DNA of 64,000 nucleotides, taken from positions 56,968 through 120,967 of the forward strand of contig NZ_QJJQ01000016.1 in assembly GCF_003201975.1 (NCBI RefSeq), written 5' to 3'. Positions within the stretch are counted from its first letter, which is position 1. Each line of letters starts with the position of its first letter. The notes under the pieces are model-generated. The model saw only the letters and a list, made by a program, of their open reading frames with translations, was not told the origin of the DNA and searched no databases. Positions 19,241 through 28,006 of this stretch are shown here, piece by piece. The position numbers and the translations under genes were made by a program. This DNA comes from Pseudogracilibacillus auburnensis (GTDB lineage: Bacteria; Bacillota; Bacilli; Bacillales; Amphibacillaceae).

Positions 19241-19282
19241 TCATTACCCACCCTTCCAAATTGTAAGAAATAAACATCTACA

Positions 19283-20569
19283 TTATCCTATATTGAATAA
19301 TCTAGGTAACCACAACGTTAGTTCAGGAATATAAGTAATTATGAGCAGGACGATAACTGCAATAATTATTTGCGGGTATATTCGTTTCATAATTCCTCCG
19401 ATACTTGTGTTGGCAACAGCTGTCATTACAAATAGCGATAAACCAAGTGGCGGAGTTACCATACCAATTGTAAGTGCAAATAACATGACGATTCCAAAAT
19501 GTAAAGGGTCTACCCCTAAACTAATAATGATAGGGAAAAGTATCGGTGTTAACATGATGATTGCAACCGCGATTTCCATAAATAAACCAACTATTAAAAA
19601 TAGAACAATAATTAACAACAAAATTATATGAGGATTTTCCGATAAATTTAACAGCCAATTTGCTATTAATTGTGGAATTTGATTAATAGTAATCGTCCAT
19701 CCTAAAACATTTGACGTACCTAAAATGATGTTAATAGCACCAGTTAGGATTCCTGCCTTTAAAAACATATTTGGTAAATCTTTCATTCTTAATGTTTTCA
19801 TATAAAACATTCCAACTAGTATTCCATATAGACAAGCGATAGCTGCTGATTCAGTAGCTGTAAAAACTCCACTTAAAATACCACCTATAATTATTAAAGG
19901 CATTAAAATAGCTGGGATAGAATTTTTCAGTATCGTAACAACTTCTAGTTTGTTATATCTAGTATTATCAATAGGGAAGTTTCTTCTTTTACCAATAAAA
20001 AAAATGTACAACCCTAATCCCAATGCAAATAAAATTCCTGGAACATACCCCGCGATGAAAAGAGCTCCAATTGACAATTGAGCCGAAACACCGAGTATAA
20101 CTGCTGAAGTACTAGGAGGAATGATAGGCCCTAGAATAGAAGCAGAAGCCGTTAAAGCAGCTGATGTGTCCTTATCGTATCCCTCTTTTTCCATTGCCGG
20201 AACCATAATTGAACCGATCGCCGCTGCTGTAGCAGAAGCAGATCCAGAAATACTAGCAAATATAGCGGATGAGGCTATGTTTGTATAGGCTAGTCCACCA
20301 CGAAAACGACCAATTAACATTTTACATAAATCAATAATCCCTTTTGTAATACCACTATGATTCATTATTTCACTAGCTAAAATAAAAAGTGGTAAAGCCA
20401 TTAAAGGAAAACTATCGAGCGATGTCCACATTTTTTGAGGCAAAGCTGTTAAAGGAACTGTACCAATAGCAATGAGCGAAAGTAATCCAGTAATACCTAA
20501 AACATACGCTACAGGCATTCCAGCAAATAAAATAACAACAAAAAGTATTATTATTAAATAAGGATCCAC
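19283..20569 (-). CDS. TRAP transporter large permease (DctM family)
   Basis: 428 residues and about 12 membrane helices, the transport subunit of the TRAP importer. Family markers include FAGMPVAYVLGITG, SSAIFASISGSASATAAAIGSIM (the conserved GSxxA loop) and MVTPPLGLSLFVM near the C terminus. The start is GTG at 20567-20569 with GGAAGGAG ten bases before it. An unusual 250-bp gap with a strong hairpin separates it from the dctP gene. Confidence 0.92.
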   Translation of the reverse strand: MDPYLIIILFVVILFAGMPVAYVLGITGLLSLIAIGTVPLTALPQKMWTSLDSFPLMALPLFILASEIMNHSGITKGIIDLCKMLIGRFRGGLAYTNIASSAIFASISGSASATAAAIGSIMVPAMEKEGYDKDTSAALTASASILGPIIPPSTSAVILGVSAQLSIGALFIAGYVPGILFALGLGLYIFFIGKRRNFPIDNTRYNKLEVVTILKNSIPAILMPLIIIGGILSGVFTATESAAIACLYGILVGMFYMKTLRMKDLPNMFLKAGILTGAINIILGTSNVLGWTITINQIPQLIANWLLNLSENPHIILLLIIVLFLIVGLFMEIAVAIIMLTPILFPIIISLGVDPLHFGIVMLFALTIGMVTPPLGLSLFVMTAVANTSIGGIMKRIYPQIIIAVIVLLIITYIPELTLWLPRLFNIG

Positions 20570-20782
20570 TTATTTGCAACTCCTTCCTTTTTGGGTATTA
20601 GCAAACTTATCTTATAACAAAGATTTAATGACAAAATCCTTCGTTGCAATGAACGTCACATACCATGTTTTATACTTCTTTCTGTTTAGAAAACTAGGAT
20701 TATCGCCAAATTTTAATGGTGAAAGTCTTAGTTGCATTTATGTAGTAAAAAAGTTTTTTCTTTCTTACCTCCTAAACAATTT

Positions 20783-20806
20783 TTTGGGGGAATTTAATCC
20801 CCCAAA
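20783..20806 (-). other. Intercistronic hairpin between dctP and dctM
   Basis: Inverted repeat TTTGGGGG / CCCCCAAA around an 8-base loop. In the mRNA (minus strand) it is followed by A and not U, so it is not a classic terminator; it probably stabilises the dctP part of the message so that binding protein exceeds membrane subunits. The rest of the 20570-20819 gap shows no gene. Confidence 0.55.
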
Positions 20807-20819
20807 CTCTACCTTCCCT

Positions 20820-21884
20820 TTATTCGAATAAATCTCTACCAAGTTCTTCGGAAACAGCTTTAGCAAAATCTTCTCCAATTTCGCTATGAAACTGGTCGTA
20901 AACTGGTTTAGCTTTTTCTTTTAATTTTTCTAATTCGGTATCTGACAATTCGTTAACTACGACACCTTCATCTGCAATAAATTCTCTCATTTTATCTTCT
21001 TCTTCCCTGTTTAGTTCACGCTGGAATTTCGCAGCTTCGATAGCACTTTCTGTAATAATTTGTTGTTGTTCTTCTGTTAAGCTTTGGTAAAAGTCTTCAT
21101 TTATAATTGTCATATCCAATAAAAAGAATATTCCAGGGGTTGTTAAATACGACTGTACTTCATAAAACTTTGAATGATACGTATTAGAATTAGAGTTTTC
21201 TTGCGCATCAATAACTCCAGATTGTAACGACGAATAAACTTCTGGGAATGGAATGGACGTTGGTGACATTCCGAGTGCTTCAAACCCTGCGATATGAACA
21301 GGAGTTTCTAAAGCCCTGATTTTAATTCCTTCTAAATCTTCGGCAGTTTTTATTTCTTTTTTACCTGTTGTAATATCTCTAAATCCTGCTTCGGGAAAAG
21401 ATAATACTCGAATATTCGTCCCTTCAATCACATCGGATAATTGCTTACCAATTGATCCTTCAATAATTTTATCTACCTCTTCATAGCTATCGAAAATAAA
21501 TGGTAAATCAAAAATTCTAAATTTCGGATCATAGTTCCCTAATATCATTGAACCATTTAATGCCATTTGGATTGTACCAGTGTCTACACTCTCAGCTAAT
21601 TCACGGTCACCACCAAGAGTTCCCCCATGGTGCACTTCTACTACAATTTGTCCATTTGTTTTTTCCTCAACTAACTCTTTGAACTGCATATAAGATTGAT
21701 GCATTGGATGAGTCTCAGCATTTGGATGTCCTAAAATGATTGTTTTTGCTTCTCCATCAGCATTAGATTGTTCATTTCCATCATTACTCGTTCCATTACT
21801 TTCATTTCCATCACCAGAACTACAGCCCATCACAAATAAAACAGCTAATAATAATACGGCACTTAATTTTAATAATGATTTCAA
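20820..21884 (-). CDS. TRAP transporter substrate-binding lipoprotein (DctP family)
   Basis: A 354-residue solute-binding protein with a lipoprotein signal (LLAVLFVMGC, Cys near residue 21) followed by a low-complexity Ser/Gly/Asn/Glu linker that tethers it to the outer membrane face. DctP markers include HPMHQSYMQFKELVEEKTNG, RDITTGKKEIKTAEDLEGIKIR (the Arg that binds a carboxylate) and SLQSGVIDAQENS. I prefer a TTG start at 21884, five to six bases after GGGGGTG, over an earlier TTG. Its conserved Arg suggests a carboxylated ligand, which fits a ureido acid. Confidence 0.9.
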   Translation of the reverse strand: MKSLLKLSAVLLLAVLFVMGCSSGDGNESNGTSNDGNEQSNADGEAKTIILGHPNAETHPMHQSYMQFKELVEEKTNGQIVVEVHHGGTLGGDRELAESVDTGTIQMALNGSMILGNYDPKFRIFDLPFIFDSYEEVDKIIEGSIGKQLSDVIEGTNIRVLSFPEAGFRDITTGKKEIKTAEDLEGIKIRALETPVHIAGFEALGMSPTSIPFPEVYSSLQSGVIDAQENSNSNTYHSKFYEVQSYLTTPGIFFLLDMTIINEDFYQSLTEEQQQIITESAIEAAKFQRELNREEEDKMREFIADEGVVVNELSDTELEKLKEKAKPVYDQFHSEIGEDFAKAVSEELGRDLFE

Positions 21885-21928
21885 TTTATACACCCCCAAA
21901 TTATTTTAAAATAGAGATATTCTTCCTA

Positions 21929-23404
21929 TTAATAATAGATTTCGTTACTTTTAAAATAAACCTTCTTTAATTCATCAAAAATTAATTCAGCCTGCTTATA
22001 GGATAAGTTTCTTTCTTCGAAAACTTTTGACATTACTCCTTTGACTTCTTCTAAAACCTCTTCTTCATCAAAGGTTTTAATTATCTTATCTTCCATCACA
22101 ACTTCTCCATTAATAAGTACCGTTTTAACAGAAGATCCATTTTCACAAAATACTACTTGATTCACATAATTATTGTTAGGAATAAAACGATGATTTTCTG
22201 TTTCTAAGATAATAAGATCCGCTTTTTTATTCACCTCAATTGTGCCAAGCTCATCTTCTTTTAAAGCACATTCTGCACCACCAATCGTTGCCATTTTCAA
22301 TGCATCCTGTGCACCAATCCACTTATCATAATGATGATCTTGCACCTTATGAATCAAGCCTGTTATTTTCATAAGTTCAAACATATTGAGAGAATCGTTG
22401 GAACTAGTATTATCAGTTCCTAGTCCAACAGAAATACCATTATCGAGAAAGCTTTTAATTGGAGCGATGCCACTGCCAAGTTTTAAGTTACTTGTCGGAT
22501 TATGAAGTACTTTCGAGTTATGCTCTTTCATTAATTCAATATCATGATCCGAAACCCATACGGAATGAACTAAATTTAAATTAGGATAGAGTAAATGATG
22601 TTCATTCAAGTATTCAACCATCGTCATATTATAAAATTCTTTTGCTGTTACTTCTTGCACTTTCGTTTCTAATACATGAGAAATAACAGGTAAATTATAC
22701 TTTTCTGACAAGTTTTTCAGACCTGCCATCAATTCTATAGAACAACGTTGTGGTCCAGACGGTGCTAAAGCATATGTTTGAACCGCACCTTGCTTATTGT
22801 ATTTGTGAATATTCTGCTCCACATAAGCTAACATTTCATTTTCTGAAGCATAATTGATTGTTAACTTTTCTTTTAATTCTTCATTTAGATATTCATCTAA
22901 GAATGGAATTGTTTTATATAACGGCTTATTTATTAAATGAGAAGTAATTGCTGCACGTATTCCCGCTTTTTCATATCCTTTAAAAATCATATCAAGATTT
23001 TTTTCGTCTAAAGCGGGAAATTGTACGACGTCGTCTATTACAGATGTCGTACCAGTTCTAATCATTTCAATACTGCCAAGCAAAGTTCGTAAATATATTT
23101 CGTCAGGAGTATGATTGAAACCTGAAAAAATTGGTCTTAAATATAAAACCCATAATTCTAATGGAAGATTATCAAAACCACCTTTATTAAAATGATCACT
23201 TGAGTGAAGGTGAGCATTTACTAAACCTGGCATTACAATACAACTTTTTGCATCTATCACTTTATCAAATGCTTGATTGTGTATCTCATTTTTATCGAAA
23301 ATGCCAGTAATAATATCATTTTCAATTACAATGTCTTTATCTTCGAAAATAATTTCATCTTGTTTATTTTGTTGGATTCTACCGTTTTTAATCATTATTT
23401 TCAT
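21929..23404 (-). CDS. Amidohydrolase family protein (TRZ/ATZ, chlorohydrolase/cytosine deaminase type)
   Basis: A 491-residue amidohydrolase of subtype III: GLVNAHLHSSDHF (two His, about 62), PVISHVLETKV (His, about 247), NLVHSVWVSD (His) and GLGTDNTSSND (Asp, about 330) make up the mononuclear metal site; HNPTSNLKLGSGIAP is diagnostic for the TRZ/ATZ group. Relatives deaminate or dehalogenate N-heterocycles such as guanine, cytosine, S-adenosylhomocysteine or triazines. Placed between the PuuE-like gene and the TRAP binding protein. Which heterocycle is used cannot be told from sequence. Confidence 0.85.
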   Translation of the reverse strand: MKIMIKNGRIQQNKQDEIIFEDKDIVIENDIITGIFDKNEIHNQAFDKVIDAKSCIVMPGLVNAHLHSSDHFNKGGFDNLPLELWVLYLRPIFSGFNHTPDEIYLRTLLGSIEMIRTGTTSVIDDVVQFPALDEKNLDMIFKGYEKAGIRAAITSHLINKPLYKTIPFLDEYLNEELKEKLTINYASENEMLAYVEQNIHKYNKQGAVQTYALAPSGPQRCSIELMAGLKNLSEKYNLPVISHVLETKVQEVTAKEFYNMTMVEYLNEHHLLYPNLNLVHSVWVSDHDIELMKEHNSKVLHNPTSNLKLGSGIAPIKSFLDNGISVGLGTDNTSSNDSLNMFELMKITGLIHKVQDHHYDKWIGAQDALKMATIGGAECALKEDELGTIEVNKKADLIILETENHRFIPNNNYVNQVVFCENGSSVKTVLINGEVVMEDKIIKTFDEEEVLEEVKGVMSKVFEERNLSYKQAELIFDELKKVYFKSNEIYY

Positions 23405-23435
23405 TGAATACTGACACTCCTTATAACTCAGATTT

Positions 23436-23449
23436 TGTAACCGCTTTCT
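23436..23449 (+). promoter_or_regulatory. cre site (CcpA) inside the ureide operon
   Basis: TGTAACCGCTTTCT, 13 of 14 to TGWAANCGNTNWCA, in the 78-bp gap between the PuuE-like and amidohydrolase genes, a position where CcpA acts as a roadblock. Confidence 0.45.
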
Positions 23450-23482
23450 AAGAAAGCAATAAAAACCTCTTCGTACAAATAA

Positions 23483-24403
23483 TTAACTGTAATTTTCTAA
23501 CCAATGTTTTGCTATATCCAATCTTCGACCAATCCATACATCTTCTTTTTCTTTAGCGTAAATTAAAAATTCTTTTAAAGCAGAGATTCTCGATGGTTGT
23601 CCAATAATTCTCGGGTGAAGACCCACTGACATAATCTTCGGATGGGTTTCGCCTTCCTCTATTAAATAATCGAGAGTTCTTTTCAGAGAATCAAAAAAAT
23701 CAGTAGGACCTCCATAACCTTGTGGACGTACGAATTTTCCATCATTTAACGTTTGAGAGTATGGAACGACTAGATGTTTTTTCCCCAATACATTCGTAAA
23801 ATATGGGATTTCATCATTGTAGGCATCCGCATCATACAGAAACCCACCATGTTCTACTAATAATTCTCGTGTATGTACAGATGGACCATATCTACAATAC
23901 CAACCTTTAGGAGCTTCTCCACATGTTTTCTCAATTGATTTAACAGCCCACTCAATTCTTTGCTTTTCTTGCTCTCTCGTCAAGTTCCAGACTTTTTCCC
24001 ACCTCCAACCATGAGCACATACATCATGTCCAGCCTCTCGAATCCATGCTCCTACCTCCGGGTTTCTTTCTAGTGCTACTGCACATCCAAATACAGTTAT
24101 AGGAATTTTCAACTCATCAAAAAGCCGTTGCAATCGCCATATCCCAACTCTACTACCATATTCAAAGACTGATTCAACCGCTAAATCTCGCATATTATTA
24201 GGCATCAACGGGTTAAACTCAACAAAAGTTTCGTTTTCCTGATCTCCTAACGGCTTCATTTGCTCGGAACCTTCTTCATAATTTACGACAATATTAATAA
24301 CTGCTTTTGCATTTTTGGGCCATTTAGCTTGAACCCCATCTTTTCCATAACCGATATAATCTCTTTTAGGACCGGGAACATTCATATCTCTTAATACTTC
24401 CAT
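23483..24403 (-). CDS. PuuE-like polysaccharide-deacetylase-fold hydrolase (allantoinase type)
   Basis: A 306-residue NodB-fold protein like PuuE allantoinases and other cyclic imide hydrolases: N-terminal MNVPGPKRDYIGYG and WPKNAKAVINIVVNYEEGSE, then GHDVCAHGWRWE (metal or acid/base His) and SVGLHPRIIGQPSRI (His). This group opens cyclic ureides without sequence relation to AllB-type enzymes. First gene of the operon, read from the promoter at 24462-24490. Having both this enzyme and an AllB-like protein in one operon suggests two different ring openings and not redundancy. Confidence 0.85.
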   Translation of the reverse strand: MEVLRDMNVPGPKRDYIGYGKDGVQAKWPKNAKAVINIVVNYEEGSEQMKPLGDQENETFVEFNPLMPNNMRDLAVESVFEYGSRVGIWRLQRLFDELKIPITVFGCAVALERNPEVGAWIREAGHDVCAHGWRWEKVWNLTREQEKQRIEWAVKSIEKTCGEAPKGWYCRYGPSVHTRELLVEHGGFLYDADAYNDEIPYFTNVLGKKHLVVPYSQTLNDGKFVRPQGYGGPTDFFDSLKRTLDYLIEEGETHPKIMSVGLHPRIIGQPSRISALKEFLIYAKEKEDVWIGRRLDIAKHWLENYS

Positions 24404-24432
24404 CTAGACTTTCACCGCCTTTTATCATAAAA

Positions 24433-24461
24433 TGATAATTAGTAATCACTAATTGATAATT
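24433..24461. promoter_or_regulatory. Candidate IclR operator
   Basis: A perfect inverted repeat AATTAGT-AATC-ACTAATT (24437-24454) is framed by a direct repeat TGATAATT (24433-24440 and 24454-24461). It covers the expected transcription start of the operon and lies between the divergent operon and the iclR gene. Confidence 0.55.
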
Positions 24462-24490
24462 ATTCTATTATAATATTCAGAATATGTCAA
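24462..24490 (-). promoter_or_regulatory. Sigma-A promoter of the ureide operon
   Basis: Minus strand TTGACA (24485-24490), a 17-base spacer and TAGAAT (24462-24467), directly next to the proposed IclR operator. Confidence 0.65.
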
Positions 24491-24603
24491 CGTATTTTTT
24501 AATAATTACTTTTTGAAAAACAAATCACCGATTTTTGATACGTTTGAATATTATTACATAAATAGATAGAATTTAATTAACTGACCTTATGAGGAGTGAA
24601 GGT

Positions 24604-25338
24604 ATGAGCCAGATAAAAACATTAAATCGAGCATTAGACATTTTATTTATTTTAACGGAAGCAGAAGGGCCATTAACGGTAACAGAAATTGCTGAAAAAA
24701 CAGCGGTTCCCGAAAGCACAACTTATCGACTAATTCAATCCCTTGAAAAAAAAGGCGTTATTCATAGGCATTCAGGACAAATTAGTTTAGGTATGCGTAT
24801 ATTAGATATGGCAAAAACAATTTATGAACAAATTGATCAAGATTTACTAACTCATGCTCAACCAATTATGGAAGAATTAACGAATAAAATTGATGAAACA
24901 TCGATATTAGTCGTTAGAAGGGGCAATATTGGTGTAACGGTACACCATGTAGACGGTAGCCATCTTATTGGCTTTGTAGTAAGAAATGGTAGAACCCATC
25001 CATTACATTTAGGAGCCTCAGGTAAAGCCATTTTAGCATTTGAAACCCAAAAATATATTAATAGATTTATCACCGAAATCGATGTAAAGCACCATGAAAA
25101 GTTAATAAAAGATTTGGCTCAAATAAGAGATGATGGATATGTGAAGACGACTGGTGAGGTAGACTCGGATATTGTAGGTATTTCTGCACCTGTTTTTGAT
25201 CGCATTAATAGGATTACCGCTAGCATTTCAATTGTTGGGCCAAAAGATCGATTTAATGAACAAGTTACAGAAAAAACAATGAATGCAGTAATTGGATCTG
25301 CTAAGAAGCTAACGCAGAAACTGTCGAATAAAGAATAA
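24604..25338 (+). CDS. IclR family transcriptional regulator
   Basis: A 244-residue IclR regulator: winged HTH at about 1-60 (NRALDILFILTEAEGPLTVTEIA, VPESTTYRLIQSLEKKG) and a GAF-like effector domain with LHLGASGKAILAF and DDGYVKTTGEVDSDIVGISAPVFD. The ATG at 24604 is preferred over one 15 bases upstream because AGGAG lies seven bases before it. It is divergent from the ureide operon and shares its 185-bp control region, so it should sense an intermediate of that pathway and control both directions. Confidence 0.93.
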   Translation: MSQIKTLNRALDILFILTEAEGPLTVTEIAEKTAVPESTTYRLIQSLEKKGVIHRHSGQISLGMRILDMAKTIYEQIDQDLLTHAQPIMEELTNKIDETSILVVRRGNIGVTVHHVDGSHLIGFVVRNGRTHPLHLGASGKAILAFETQKYINRFITEIDVKHHEKLIKDLAQIRDDGYVKTTGEVDSDIVGISAPVFDRINRITASISIVGPKDRFNEQVTEKTMNAVIGSAKKLTQKLSNKE

Positions 25339-25385
25339 AAGGTTTCTATCATAAAACAAAGGGCTATCAAACAAGCCCCTAAAAT

Positions 25386-25427
25386 AAAACAGGTAGAGAA
25401 AAATAAATAATATTCTCCACCTGTTTT
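25386..25427 (+). terminator. Terminator of iclR
   Basis: AAAACAGGT / ACCTGTTTT with GAGAA / TTCTC continuing the stem inward, ending in a short T run. Confidence 0.75.
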
Positions 25428-25650
25428 AAGGAATCTAATAGTAACAAGCAAGTTTGAGGATAGTAAAGGTTTGTCATATTCCCATATTCTTAGAAAATAG
25501 AAAAGACCCTCCAGTTTTTAAAAGTCTCTTCGATAGAATTTTTCCGAATACAAACATAACTATCATTTTTAAGGTTTATGAGGTGTCAAATGCGGTATTT
25601 TCGGCTTTTTACAAAATTTTTGGGGAAACTTGGGTTGGTATATAAAAAAT

Positions 25651-25677
25651 AACCTGATAGATATTCTCTACCAGGTT
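25651..25677 (-). terminator. Terminator of the minus-strand Fic remnant
   Basis: AACCTG-TAGA / TCTA-CAGGTT hairpin; the minus strand continues ATTTTTTATAT, so it is a good terminator for the unit read from the LysR side. Confidence 0.7.
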
Positions 25678-25716
25678 TGTTTTCTAAAAATATTAGTCCG
25701 TAAAGGAGATGGTTTC

Positions 25717-26173
25717 CTAAATAATTTGTTTTAAAAAATCTAAATTAGTTACTGATTTAATCATTGCCCGCAAATATGCTTCTCTATTCATTTTTTCAAA
25801 TTCCCAATTTACACCTTTTGATAAAGCATATTCCCGAATAAATATGCGAACAACTCTTCCATTCCCCCCCTCGAAACGGATGAAGCATATTGAGTTCAGA
25901 ATTAAAATATGCCAAACGAGTTGCTGCATATTCTAATGAATTCCATACAGCCTCCTTATTTAACTGACGAAATAACTCATATGAATAAATGTTTATAAAC
26001 TGTGCTTGACAAAAGCGAGTACTGCCTTTCATCAATTAAACATCACGAAATTGACCAGCAAACGAATATATATCTTGAAAAAGATGATAATGTAACTTTT
26101 TAAAGCTTTTTTCATTAAAGGAATCGATACTATATTGTTCTCGTTCTAATTCAACCATGCTACTATTTTCCAT
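25717..26173 (-). pseudogene. Fic protein gene broken by a stop and a poly-G frameshift
   Basis: A Fic protein starts at ATG 26171-26173 (ENSSMVELEREQYSID...LFQDIYSFAGQFRDV), meets an in-frame TAA at about 26036, and resumes in frame with LMKGSTRFCQAQFI...FNSELNMLHPFRGG. A run of seven G (seven C on the plus strand, 25864-25870) then shifts the frame inside the FIC motif; with six G the text would read HPFRGGNGRVVRIFIREYA. The canonical motif is HPFxxGNGR. The frame-shifted tail ends at 25717. It begins four bases after the lysR stop, so it was co-transcribed with it. Confidence 0.85.
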
Positions 26174-26176
26174 CTT

Positions 26177-27052
26177 TTATGATTCAGCTCCAGCCCCGTC
26201 CTGAATTATTTCAATCAACCTTTTAGCTCCTGGTGACAATTGCCGTAAAGAGGCAGTGACCATTCCAATCGAACGATAATAATTCCCTTCAAGAGGAATG
26301 ACCCGTATGTTCTCCGGTAAATTGTACAAAATTAACTCAGGAAGAATACTGATCCCAAGATTGTTTGCTACCATCGAAATGATGGCAAAGTCTTCGGCAA
26401 TTTCATATCTGACTTTTGGTTTAATTTTATGTTTCTTTAACACCCGACGTACATCTTTATCAATCGTTGATTTAGGCATGATAAAGCTTTCCTCTTCAAT
26501 TTGTTTCAAATAAATCAATTCTTGTTCTGCAAGTGGGTGCTCGTCCGACATGATGCAAAGTAACCTATCTTTTTTTAATGGGATCGCTTCATGTGACTTT
26601 GAGATCGGCAGTGGCAAAAATCCAAAATCAATTGTGCCGTCAGCAAGCCATCGCTCTATTTTATCGTAGTTTCCTTCGAACAATTTCAATTCAATATTAG
26701 GATAATCCTCATCAAAACGATTGATGATTTGCGGCAACCATTGAATGGAGACACTTGGAAAAGTTCCAATACGTACAATTCCGATTTCTAAGCCATTAAT
26801 TTTACTCACTTTTTGCATTAGTTTTTCATTTAAATTTAAAATTTCTTTTATGTAGACCAAAACATTTTCCCCGTTGCTCGTTAATTTAATGCCTAATCTC
26901 CCACGAGTCAACAGTTCAAAGCCGAATTCAGACTCTAAACTCGCAAGCGCATGGCTCACGGCCGATTGACTGAGTCCGATTTCCTGTGCTGCTTTTGATA
27001 AGTTTCCTGCTTCCACAACCGTTCTAAAAATTTCATACTTATTTAACGGCAT
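26177..27052 (-). CDS. LysR family transcriptional regulator
   Basis: A 291-residue LysR protein: HTH at residues 1-60 (YEIFRTVVEAGNLSKAAQEIGLSQSAVSHALASLESEFG) and a two-lobe periplasmic-binding-like effector domain from about 90 (VRIGTFPSVSIQWLPQII). It is divergent from the ATC-hydrolase-family gene at 27185 and shares a 130-bp control region with it, the classic arrangement for a LysR activator of that operon. The upstream region contains repeated GTATGAATAT-like sequences that could be its sites. Confidence 0.93.
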   Translation of the reverse strand: MPLNKYEIFRTVVEAGNLSKAAQEIGLSQSAVSHALASLESEFGFELLTRGRLGIKLTSNGENVLVYIKEILNLNEKLMQKVSKINGLEIGIVRIGTFPSVSIQWLPQIINRFDEDYPNIELKLFEGNYDKIERWLADGTIDFGFLPLPISKSHEAIPLKKDRLLCIMSDEHPLAEQELIYLKQIEEESFIMPKSTIDKDVRRVLKKHKIKPKVRYEIAEDFAIISMVANNLGISILPELILYNLPENIRVIPLEGNYYRSIGMVTASLRQLSPGAKRLIEIIQDGAGAES

Positions 27053-27105
27053 TTTTAGCCCTCCAACTATTAATTATATTCATACTTCATATTATAAATA
27101 TTCAT

Positions 27106-27135
27106 TTGACTTATACAAGCATTATTCTTTATAAT
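27106..27135 (+). promoter_or_regulatory. Promoter of the ATC-hydrolase/symporter genes
   Basis: TTGACT (27106-27111), an 18-base spacer and TATAAT (27130-27135), followed by a 50-nt leader. Confidence 0.6.
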
Positions 27136-27184
27136 ATACCTAATATCTTAGTGAATTAGTAGGAATTATCAGATTAGAAAGTGA

Positions 27185-27904
27185 GTGATCGATTTGAGCA
27201 TCGCACATCATGTCATTCCACCTTATTCCATGGAAGTAATGACCGCTAAATTATTTAATGAATTAGAAGCAGAAGTTGTCGCTAACTATAAAGAAAAAGG
27301 AAAAGAACTTTTGCAACAAGGTGTCAAGAACTTCGGCTACAAGGACGCAGAAGACATCGCCATCCAAGCAACCAAGGAAGGCGAGAATCATAAATTATTT
27401 GATTATATCCCGAAAAATCATCAACAGAAAAATAATTTTGAAGGACTTACCTCTTTCGCCTTATTCGCCAAACTGTTTGCCCAAATCACGAAAATTTTTA
27501 TGGACACATACGGCGATGAAGGGGAAAAAGTAATGGAGAAGGCCGTTTGGAATTTTGGTAAAAAACGTGGCGAAGGGATCAAACAACGCGCACGCGTTCA
27601 AGGTAAAAACAATACAATCGACCAATATTTAGAAAACTACGATATGGGAAGAAGCGACTTATTCGAATACGAAACGATCCACCGACCAGAAGAAATCGAG
27701 CAAACATTCACCATTTGCCCGTTTGGCCAGCAATGGGCTGATGATAATATGCATAAATACGGCATCGTTTATTGCCGAATGATTGACCCTTCCATCGCCA
27801 AAGGATTTAACGAGAAATTTAACGTCGTACACGATCAATACGTCTTGAAAGAAGGCCAATGTCACTTTCGTTTTCAATTAAAAGAGGAAGAAAACGATAA
27901 ATAA
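27185..27904 (+). CDS. L-2-amino-thiazoline-4-carboxylic acid hydrolase family protein
   Basis: A 239-residue soluble protein of the ATC hydrolase family (Pfam ATC_hydrolase), recognised from the layout SIAHHVIPPYSMEVMTAKLF, the central YGDEGEKVMEKAVWNFGKKRGEGIKQRA and the C-terminal CPFGQQWAD...GIVYCRMIDPSIAKGFNEKF with two conserved Cys. The founding enzyme opens the thiazoline ring to S-carbamyl-cysteine on the way to L-cysteine. Most family members are uncharacterised. The start may be GTG 27185 or TTG 27194. A symporter follows after 100 bp, suggesting import and ring opening of a small cyclic amino acid. Confidence 0.75.
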   Translation: MIDLSIAHHVIPPYSMEVMTAKLFNELEAEVVANYKEKGKELLQQGVKNFGYKDAEDIAIQATKEGENHKLFDYIPKNHQQKNNFEGLTSFALFAKLFAQITKIFMDTYGDEGEKVMEKAVWNFGKKRGEGIKQRARVQGKNNTIDQYLENYDMGRSDLFEYETIHRPEEIEQTFTICPFGQQWADDNMHKYGIVYCRMIDPSIAKGFNEKFNVVHDQYVLKEGQCHFRFQLKEEENDK

Positions 27905-28006
27905 TTTTTACCTAGTGGTTAGTGGTACAAGCCCTAACCATGATTTATCTATTAAAACCAACTAATCAGATTTGACTAATGTTTTATAAAAGGGGATAGT
28001 TAAACG

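Larger units (their letters stand above)
25339..25716. other. Gene-free interval with two terminators
   Basis: Between the convergent iclR gene and the decayed Fic gene. It holds the two hairpins listed at 25386-25427 and 25651-25677. Short open frames here lack ribosome sites and resemble nothing I know. Confidence 0.5.

Noticed and set aside
20574..20831. 85-codon plus-strand frame in the dctP-dctM gap
   Set aside because: No ribosome site, runs against the operon and through the intercistronic hairpin; composition looks random.
24858..25451. Two minus-strand frames opposite iclR
   Set aside because: Antisense to a well-supported gene and continue through its terminator.
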